Shown here piece by piece: positions 14,497-20,330 of a stretch of DNA of 20,330 nt. The stretch covers positions 2,501-22,830 of the forward strand of contig JAHEMP010000009.1 of assembly GCA_024643585.1 (NCBI GenBank), read 5' to 3'. Position 1 is the stretch's first letter, and every line of letters starts with the position of its first letter. Below the pieces are notes generated by a model. The model worked only from the letters and a program-made list of their open reading frames with translations. It searched no databases and was not told the DNA's origin. The DNA comes from Crocinitomicaceae bacterium. Lineage in GTDB: Bacteria; Bacteroidota; Bacteroidia; Flavobacteriales_D; Crocinitomicaceae. Both the position numbers and the translations under genes were made by a program.

Positions 14497-16617
14497 ATGA
14501 ATACAATAGACGATCAAACATTAAAAGATTTAGAATTTCCTCTCGTGCGTGAGTGGCTCTCAGCCTATGCTGTTGGCCCAACGGCTCATGAGCGTCTTGA
14601 AAAACTTGTGCCGTCTACAAAGGAAGAATCCATTTTACAAGATTTATGGAAAGTAAATGAATGGATGAATATCAAACAACAAGGCGAAACATTTCCTGCC
14701 TTGCAGTTTGAAGAATTAAAGAATGAACTACGATTATTGCCCATTCGAAACTCAGTTTTGCCTCAAGAAGGTTTTGTGAAAATTTCGCAAGCCTCGTTTT
14801 TAGTCAACCGAGTGGTTTACTTTTTCGATAAAAGAGAAAAAGAATTTCCGGAATTATCCAATCTTTTACATTCCGTTTATTATACAGAAGAAATAATAAA
14901 AGCTATTGACAAGGTTTTTGATCGAAAAGGAGAGATAAAAGACGATGCGTCTTCAACACTTTTAGCAATTCGCAACAATTTAAAATCACTTAAGGCAAAG
15001 ATCAATAGAAATTTTGATAAAGAAATTCGTCGTCTGTCAAAGGAGAACATATTGGGCGATACAAAAGAAGCTTTTATTAATGATCGACGCGTTTTAACCA
15101 TCCTATCCACCCATAAAAGAAAGATAGAAGGCAATGTGATGGGATCGAGTAAATCGGGCTCGATGACTTTTGTTGAACCGCAAATAAATACTGAACTCAA
15201 TCGAGAATACGATCTTCTTCTTGACGAAGAACGCAGAGAGATTTTAATCATTCTAAAAGCCTTAACCAAGGAAATTGCCGAATACACAGATCTAATTGCT
15301 GCCTATCAAATTTTACTAACCGAACTTGATTTTATTCACGCAAAAACAAGATTAGCGCTCGAACTAAAAGGCGTATTACCCAATATCAACAAAGACTCTG
15401 AATTAGAAATTATCGATGCTTTCCATCCCATTTTACGAAAATCGAATACCAGCTTAGGCAAACCGACTTTTCCTCAGAATTTGAAAATGGACAAATTCAG
15501 TCGAATGCTTGTTATTTCAGGACCGAATGCAGGTGGTAAAAGTATCACATTGAAAACCGTTGGCTTGTTGCAAGTAATGTTACAATCTGGTTTGATGGTT
15601 CCTGTAAATCCAAACAGTAAAATGTTCTTCTTCACGAATATTTTGACTGATATAGGTGATAATCAATCCATAGAGAATGAATTGAGCACGTATTCGTACC
15701 GATTGAAAAGGATGAAACACTTTTTAAACGTTACCAACAAGCGAACCTTGCTTCTGTTGGACGAATTTGGAACCGGGTCAGACCCCGATTTGGGCGGCGC
15801 CTTGGCAGAAGTTTTCTTTGAAGAATTGTACAACAGAAAAGCTTTCGGTGTTATTACGACACACTATGCGAATATAAAACTAAAGGCAGACCAATTGCGC
15901 AATGCCATGAATGGCTGTATGCTCTTTGATACGGAGACTCTAGCACCTTTGTATAAATTTTCCATGGGGCAACCCGGCAGCAGTTTTACCTTTGAAGTGG
16001 CGCAAATCAACGGAATTCCAAAAGAAATTATTGAAGAAGCCAAACTGCGTACCGATCAACAAAAGATACGCATGGACAAATTGTTGAGTGAATTACAAAA
16101 TGAGAAAACATACCTGCAGCGTTTGAACAAAGAACATATCGAAGCACAAGAAAATGCTGAACAAGCCCGTTTAACTTTCGAAAAAAAGAAAGCTCAATTT
16201 GATGAAAAATTACAAACGCTTCAAGAAAATGCTGAGAAAAATAACAAATACTTGAATGCAGGAAAAAAAATGATTTCGTTTATCGACTTGTTTAAAACCA
16301 ATACCCGCAAAAAAGGTGCGAACCAGCCTTTAATGGATGAAGTTCTCAAATATTTGAAAGTCGAAAAAACGAAAAAAGAAGAGAAACGAAAAGTGCTTGT
16401 TGCCGAACGGCAAAAAGTATCCAACAAAAAACCGAAGAAAATTGCCCCGGAAAAAGATCAGCATGAACGTCATAAAATAAAAGAAGGTTCAAAGGTTCGA
16501 TTAATTTCCACGCGACAATCCGGTACTGTTGAGAGTATCACAGGTGAAAATGTGGTTGTGCTTTTTGGATTTATGCGAATGAAGGTAGAATTGGATAAAT
16601 TATCGTTTGTGCAGTGA
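14497..16617 (+). CDS. mutS2: MutS2-family ATPase without an Smr domain
   Basis: This 706-residue MutS2-type protein has an N-terminal MutS core/lever region (about 1-310), an ATPase domain with Walker A GPNAGGKS (342-349) and Walker B LLLDEFGTGSD (D422, E423), and a long charged coiled-coil (about 515-660). It ends with a small beta domain (GSKVRLISTRQSGTVESI in outline). MutS2 proteins act on branched DNA or on collided ribosomes. The usual C-terminal Smr nuclease domain is missing: the chain stops right after the beta domain, and the next gene begins 5 bases later, so there is no hidden frameshifted remnant. The start ATG 14497 (MNTIDDQTLKDLEFP) fits the family; an in-frame ATG at 14473 is less likely. 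Confidence 0.92.
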   Translation: MNTIDDQTLKDLEFPLVREWLSAYAVGPTAHERLEKLVPSTKEESILQDLWKVNEWMNIKQQGETFPALQFEELKNELRLLPIRNSVLPQEGFVKISQASFLVNRVVYFFDKREKEFPELSNLLHSVYYTEEIIKAIDKVFDRKGEIKDDASSTLLAIRNNLKSLKAKINRNFDKEIRRLSKENILGDTKEAFINDRRVLTILSTHKRKIEGNVMGSSKSGSMTFVEPQINTELNREYDLLLDEERREILIILKALTKEIAEYTDLIAAYQILLTELDFIHAKTRLALELKGVLPNINKDSELEIIDAFHPILRKSNTSLGKPTFPQNLKMDKFSRMLVISGPNAGGKSITLKTVGLLQVMLQSGLMVPVNPNSKMFFFTNILTDIGDNQSIENELSTYSYRLKRMKHFLNVTNKRTLLLLDEFGTGSDPDLGGALAEVFFEELYNRKAFGVITTHYANIKLKADQLRNAMNGCMLFDTETLAPLYKFSMGQPGSSFTFEVAQINGIPKEIIEEAKLRTDQQKIRMDKLLSELQNEKTYLQRLNKEHIEAQENAEQARLTFEKKKAQFDEKLQTLQENAEKNNKYLNAGKKMISFIDLFKTNTRKKGANQPLMDEVLKYLKVEKTKKEEKRKVLVAERQKVSNKKPKKIAPEKDQHERHKIKEGSKVRLISTRQSGTVESITGENVVVLFGFMRMKVELDKLSFVQ

Positions 16618-16622
16618 AGAAT

Positions 16623-17429
16623 TTACTTTAACGTATAATTGAATCCAAACAAGGAAGAATAAACTGTCTTTCGAACCCCTTCGTTGGGTTCTGAATCGTA
16701 AAAGAAAGTAACTTCCGTTTTGATACTGAAATGATCCGTTACTTTAAAGTTGAAAGTATATTGACCTTGAATTCTATAATCATTAAAATTTTCCCAACTT
16801 GGCTGATAATAGGTTGCACCTGTGAATGTGAAGTATGATTTTGAATCAATGAACCACGACAAATAATTGCTCCATCTATAGTGTTCGTTTATTAGATTTG
16901 TAGTTCGAATTTCTTCCTTTTCATAAAATGTGGACGTTCCTGCAAAAAATTTCCATTTCTCTTTGTCGTAAAACTTCCACCTTAATCCCGTGCCGAGCAA
17001 ACCGCGGTAGGCAACGTCCAACAATTCGTTGTATTGAATTTGTGCGTACGACTCCCATTTCCATGAACTGCTTTTTATACGTTGAGCAAATCTAAAATGC
17101 AACATACCTGCATTCGCGTATACTTTTTCCTTTCCTTTCGAATAGGTGAAGTCTCCTAAAAGGAAATAGTTTTGCCTTTTGGTTTTGAATTGAGTCGTTT
17201 GACGAAAATTAGCAGAGAAAAGCAAATCACTGTTTTGAATAGCTGCAAATGAGCCACTTACATTACCACTCCAACCAACAGTGTCGTCGTAGATACGTTT
17301 ATTCTCAACGTTCACAACTTGAGCAAAAATCGAGGTGAAATTTAGAATGATTAAAAGTTGAAATGCGATTTCAAGTAACTTTTTTTTCAAAACAGAGCTT
17401 AAATAGATTCTAATATTAACGAATTGCAT
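16623..17429 (-). CDS. Putative outer-membrane beta-barrel protein (DUF481-like)
   Basis: This protein of up to 268 residues has an N-terminal export signal ending in TSIFAQ. Alternating-hydrophobicity strands rich in Tyr, Trp and Phe follow, and the final residues FGFNYTLK end close to the aromatic C-terminus expected for an outer-membrane barrel. The pattern (barrel strands with RQNYFLLGDFTYSKG and LLGTGLRWKFYDKEKWKFFAG-like turns) resembles DUF481 proteins; this assignment is moderate. The ATG at 17427-17429 overlaps the upstream permease gene by 14 bases. A TTG at 17388-17390 would give LKKKLLEIAFQLL, a more typical signal-peptide start, with no overlap. It is the last gene of the tgt run and converges on mutS2 with a 5-base gap. 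A role beside an LPS-type permease suggests an envelope function, which is inferred. Confidence 0.75.
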   Translation of the reverse strand: MQFVNIRIYLSSVLKKKLLEIAFQLLIILNFTSIFAQVVNVENKRIYDDTVGWSGNVSGSFAAIQNSDLLFSANFRQTTQFKTKRQNYFLLGDFTYSKGKEKVYANAGMLHFRFAQRIKSSSWKWESYAQIQYNELLDVAYRGLLGTGLRWKFYDKEKWKFFAGTSTFYEKEEIRTTNLINEHYRWSNYLSWFIDSKSYFTFTGATYYQPSWENFNDYRIQGQYTFNFKVTDHFSIKTEVTFFYDSEPNEGVRKTVYSSLFGFNYTLK

Positions 17430-18492
17430 TTCGATACAGTAAGTAGGCTATTCCACAGAAAATAATATTTGGAACCCAAGATGCAATGATGGTTGGAAAT
17501 CCAATATTAACGGCAGCAACGGAAGTCACTTTCATGGCGAAGATGTATATGAAAACTATTCCCAATCCAATGGCAATATTCATCCCTATTCCTCCTCTTT
17601 TCTTCCTACTCGCTACAGAGACTCCTATTATGGTCAAAATATAAGTCGAAAAAGGCAAAGTCGTTCTTTGGTACAATTCCAATTCAAAAGTTGGAATATT
17701 GCTTGATCCTTTTAATCGCTCTCGTTTGATGAATTTCTTCAATTCCAAATAGGTCAAAGAGGAAACCACATTCTCTCGTGATGCCATATCTTCCAGATTA
17801 AAATCAAATACGACGGATTTCTTTTTTCCTTCTGAAATTGTCTCTGAAGTATCCGTGTATGATTTTTCATAATAATCATTGAGCACCCATTTGTTGGTGT
17901 TGGGAATATTTTGAGCTGTTCTCGCTTTTATAAAATGTTTTATTTGCTTTTTGTCGTTCCATTGTTCGATCACAAATTCATTTATGATATTATCTGCGCC
18001 ATTATAGGATGAGTAATACACTACTCTATTTCCTGGAAATTCTGCGTGGTAATCTTCAACATGATAGGCATCGCGGTAATACTTTTCCTCAAAATCGAGC
18101 CTGATTTTATTGGACCGAGGAAGTATGAAGTGATTCATGACCAATGAAATGAGCATCAACAAAGTCGCTGCAATCATATAGGGTCGCAAGAATCTATTGA
18201 AAGGACGGCCTGAATTTAATATGGGAATAATTTCGGTGTCTTGTGCCATTTTTGCGGTAAACCAAATCACTGCAATAAATATGATCATGGAAGAATAGGT
18301 GTTGCCATAATACAGTAAGAAATTCAGATAATACCCAAAAACTATATCCGATAAACTCGCTTGGTTGCTTAAAAACTCGCTCAATCTTTCCGCAATGTCA
18401 AAAACCATGGCTAGGAGCATAATAATGCCTAGCATGAAAAAGAAAGTGGTTAAAAACTTCCGAATGATATATTTATCCAGTATGCTCAGCAT
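17416..18492 (-). CDS. LptF/LptG (YjgP/YjgQ) family permease
   Basis: This 358-residue inner-membrane protein belongs to the family that forms the transmembrane part of the lipopolysaccharide export ABC transporter LptB2FG. Hydrophobic spans cluster at the N-terminus (three within about 10-120) and the C-terminus (three within about 285-355), flanking a periplasmic beta-jellyroll region. The opening LDKYIIRKFLTTFFF and the segment TEIIPILNSGRPFNRFLRP (E, N-S-G-x-P-F motif) are typical. Which of LptF or LptG it represents cannot be settled here. The start codon overlaps the tgt stop by one base, a sign of coupled translation. Confidence 0.92.
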   Translation of the reverse strand: MLSILDKYIIRKFLTTFFFMLGIIMLLAMVFDIAERLSEFLSNQASLSDIVFGYYLNFLLYYGNTYSSMIIFIAVIWFTAKMAQDTEIIPILNSGRPFNRFLRPYMIAATLLMLISLVMNHFILPRSNKIRLDFEEKYYRDAYHVEDYHAEFPGNRVVYYSSYNGADNIINEFVIEQWNDKKQIKHFIKARTAQNIPNTNKWVLNDYYEKSYTDTSETISEGKKKSVVFDFNLEDMASRENVVSSLTYLELKKFIKRERLKGSSNIPTFELELYQRTTLPFSTYILTIIGVSVASRKKRGGIGMNIAIGLGIVFIYIFAMKVTSVAAVNIGFPTIIASWVPNIIFCGIAYLLYRNAIR

Positions 18493-19622
18493 TACAATCG
18501 GTTTCTCAATTTAGGTAACATTTCATTTTTCCAGGTAGAAAATTCTCCACTTTTTATTTTTATTCGTGCTGTTTTGACCAACCACAAATAAAAGGCCAAA
18601 TTGTGTATTGTTGCGATTTGAATACCCAAATTTTCTTTTGAAATAATCAAATGACGTAAATACGCTTTTGAGTGATTCAAATCTGTAGATGCACTTGTAT
18701 TTGGGTCAATAGGGCTAAAATCCTTTTCCCATTTTTTATTTTTAATGTTAATTATTCCTTCGGATGTAAATAACATTCCGTGTCGAGCATTTCGACTTGG
18801 CATTACGCAATCAAACATGTCAACTCCTAACGCAATAGATTCCAATAAATTGGCTGGAGTGCCGACTCCCATCAAATATCTCGGTTTATCTTTGGGTAGA
18901 ATCGCGCAAACCAAATCCGTCATTTCGTAGATTTCTTCTTCTGGTTCTCCGACAGAAAGTCCTCCAATTGCATTTCCGAAAGCATTGTGGCTAGCTATTG
19001 TTTCGGCTGATTCTTTTCTTAAATCATGGTACACACTACCTTGAACAATGGGAAACATAGCTTGATCATATCCATACAAGGTTGGGGAAACGTCGAGATG
19101 ATCAAAACAACGTTTTAACCAGCGATGGGTCATGTGCATCGATTTCTTCGCGTAGTTGTATTCACATGGGTAGGGCGTACATTCGTCGAAAGCCATAATA
19201 ATATCCGCACCAATTTGTCGTTGAATATCCATTGACCTTTCTGGCGAGAACATGTGATAACTTCCGTTAATGTGCGATTGAAATCGAACTCCTTCTTCTG
19301 TTATTTTATTTAAACCAGACAAGCTATAGACCTGGTAACCACCACTATCTGTTAAAATCGGTCCATCCCAATTCATGAATTTGTGCAAACCTCCAGCCGA
19401 TTCAATGACATCCATTCCTGGTCTCATATACAAGTGGTAGGTATTTCCGAGAATGATTTGAGCTTCAACTTCGTCTTTCAACTCCTGCTGATGCACTCCT
19501 TTTACGGTGCCTGCTGTACCTACAGGCATAAAAATTGGTGTTTCTATCTGTCCGTGATCCGTATGGATAACCCCTGCTCTTGCATTGCTTTTATCGTCGG
19601 TGTGCTCTAGTTCGAAGTGCAT
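18492..19622 (-). CDS. tgt: Queuine tRNA-ribosyltransferase lacking the zinc-binding cysteines
   Basis: This 376-residue enzyme swaps guanine-34 of GUN-anticodon tRNAs for the queuosine precursor preQ1. The TIM-barrel family marks are clear: DSGGYQVYSL (catalytic D92), FDECTPYP, GGLSVGEP, and the nucleophile D271 in FDCVMPSRNARHG. The normal zinc site CxCxxC is absent: the equivalent stretch reads DPNTSASTD, with T309, A311 and D314 in the three cysteine positions. The fourth ligand survives as H340 in TIHNL. The start at 19620-19622 (MHFELEHTD) fits the family better than the ATG at 19649. Its stop overlaps the permease start (TAATG), and a consensus -7 box lies upstream. Confidence 0.94.
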   Translation of the reverse strand: MHFELEHTDDKSNARAGVIHTDHGQIETPIFMPVGTAGTVKGVHQQELKDEVEAQIILGNTYHLYMRPGMDVIESAGGLHKFMNWDGPILTDSGGYQVYSLSGLNKITEEGVRFQSHINGSYHMFSPERSMDIQRQIGADIIMAFDECTPYPCEYNYAKKSMHMTHRWLKRCFDHLDVSPTLYGYDQAMFPIVQGSVYHDLRKESAETIASHNAFGNAIGGLSVGEPEEEIYEMTDLVCAILPKDKPRYLMGVGTPANLLESIALGVDMFDCVMPSRNARHGMLFTSEGIINIKNKKWEKDFSPIDPNTSASTDLNHSKAYLRHLIISKENLGIQIATIHNLAFYLWLVKTARIKIKSGEFSTWKNEMLPKLRNRL

Positions 19623-19646
19623 AAATATGTTGAAAAATAATCGCTG

Positions 19647-19654
19647 CAAAGATA
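19647..19654 (-). promoter_or_regulatory. Candidate -7 box of tgt
   Basis: Plus-strand CAAAGATA reads TATCTTTG on the minus strand, an exact TAnnTTTG match 24 bp upstream of the preferred tgt start. No clear -33 TTG is seen at standard spacing. It sits back to back with the divergent -7 box at 19657-19664. Confidence 0.45.
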
Positions 19655-19656
19655 TT

Positions 19657-19664
19657 TATATTTG
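19657..19664 (+). promoter_or_regulatory. Candidate -7 box of the glycosyltransferase gene
   Basis: TATATTTG is an exact TAnnTTTG match, 36 bp before the ATG at 19701. A TTG at 19630-19632 lies 24 bp upstream, slightly long for the -33 element. Two base pairs separate it from the opposed tgt box. Confidence 0.48.
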
Positions 19665-19700
19665 TTTAAGCTCCCCATCTTTGCCCAAAGCTTTCTGTGC

Positions 19701-20330
19701 ATGTATTTTTCACCCGAATTTCTGGGATTTTTTAGTTGTGTTACTTTTATCGTGTTGATTTTAGTTGCCTTAATTCAACTGATTTTCACCGTATTTGTTC
19801 ACGGATCTCTTCTCCGAAAAATAACTTTGGATGAAACAAAAGACTTTCCGCCAGTTAGTATCATTATAGCTGCTCGAAATGAAAGTGAAAATTTATTGAA
19901 TAACTTGCCTTTTGTTTTGGAGCAAAATTATCCGAGATTTGAGGTTGTTGTTATCAATCATCAGAGTATAGATGATTCAAAATTTATCCTACATACCTTA
20001 AAGCAACGTTATCCCCATCTTCGCATTATTGAGATGGAACGAAATGCTCATCAAAAAATTGGAAAAAAACTTCCTTTATCAATTGGCATCAAAGGTGCAA
20101 AATATGAGCATTTACTTTTTACGGATGCCGATTGTATGCCCTCTTCTGATCATTGGTTAAAAACTATGGCAAGTAGTTTTTCAAACAAAAAAGAAATCAT
20201 TTTAGGTTATGGACCCTACTACAAGAAAAAAGGTGTGCTTAACGCCATAATTCGATTTGATACAGCTTGGATAGGAATGAACTATTTAGGTTCGGCAAAA
20301 TTTGGCGTCCCTTACATGGGGGTTGGTCGC
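19701..20330 (+). CDS. Family 2 glycosyltransferase (partial, C-terminus beyond the window)
   Basis: The frame opens at ATG 19701 and runs to the window edge (210 residues seen). A membrane span (about 8-33) comes first. A GT-A type domain follows: PVSIIIAARNESENL (nucleotide-sugar binding start), YPRFEVVVINHQSIDDS, and the metal-binding DxD motif FTDADCMPSS. This order, with an N-terminal anchor, fits membrane-bound family 2 transferases that make surface polysaccharide or glycolipid. The second motif, normally an aspartate-rich NDxSxDxT type, reads INHQSIDDS here. It diverges from tgt; the donor and acceptor are not known. Confidence 0.85.
   Translation, partial: MYFSPEFLGFFSCVTFIVLILVALIQLIFTVFVHGSLLRKITLDETKDFPPVSIIIAARNESENLLNNLPFVLEQNYPRFEVVVINHQSIDDSKFILHTLKQRYPHLRIIEMERNAHQKIGKKLPLSIGIKGAKYEHLLFTDADCMPSSDHWLKTMASSFSNKKEIILGYGPYYKKKGVLNAIIRFDTAWIGMNYLGSAKFGVPYMGVGR

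Noticed and set aside
18660..18712. Tgt as a decaying pseudogene
   Set aside because: The frame is intact, all other catalytic motifs are present, and it is translationally coupled to the permease gene. The loss of cysteines looks lineage-specific.
1..20330. Mobile element, CRISPR array, tRNA or prophage
   Set aside because: I saw no transposase, integrase, direct-repeat array, tRNA-like cloverleaf or phage gene; the gene content is core chromosomal.

Overview
This is an AT-rich bacterial chromosomal window that reads as Bacteroidota, most likely order Flavobacteriales. Four things support that. A secreted protein carries a gliding-motility-associated (CHU_C-type) C-terminal domain used by type IX secretion. 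Several intergenic regions carry the Bacteroidota promoter -7 box TAnnTTTG. Clear Shine-Dalgarno sequences are scarce. The gene order (NUDIX/pyrE/SRPBCC, birA/rsfS/ftsH/DUF2007/cdsA, tgt/lptF-like) is, from memory, typical of flavobacteria. The window is almost fully coding, with no rRNA, tRNA, CRISPR array, insertion sequence or phage gene that I can see.

Layout. Positions 1-526 hold the front of a TerB/DjlA-like gene (minus), followed by htpG (minus) with a strong terminator between them. From about 2614 a plus-strand run encodes an unrecognised multi-pass membrane protein, a YdfG-like short-chain dehydrogenase and a large secreted CHU_C protein. It ends at a bidirectional terminator shared with a converging DUF1573 gene. 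A NUDIX gene (minus) and pyrE (plus) diverge with only 7 bp between start codons, and pyrE is followed by an SRPBCC protein. birA (minus) diverges from rsfS-ftsH-DUF2007-cdsA (plus), then comes a small secreted Lys/Cys-rich protein with its own promoter and terminator. xth (minus) diverges from mutS2 (plus). mutS2 converges on the minus-strand run tgt, lptF/lptG-like permease, outer-membrane barrel. A family 2 glycosyltransferase (plus) diverges from tgt and runs off the right edge.

Working together. Most genes are housekeeping. They cover protein quality control (HtpG, FtsH, DjlA-like), ribosome silencing (RsfS), pyrimidine synthesis (PyrE), biotin attachment (BirA), phospholipid synthesis (CdsA), DNA and ribosome maintenance (Xth, MutS2), tRNA queuosine modification (Tgt) and envelope lipid transport (LptF/G family). 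The less ordinary parts are the membrane protein/dehydrogenase pair, the small Lys/Cys-rich secreted protein, and two family members lacking expected parts: Tgt without its zinc cysteines and MutS2 without an Smr domain.

I found no convincing evidence for a new multi-gene defence, mobile or biosynthetic system. The best leads are regulatory (a perfect inverted repeat upstream of htpG; very tight divergent promoters) and the unknown membrane protein.
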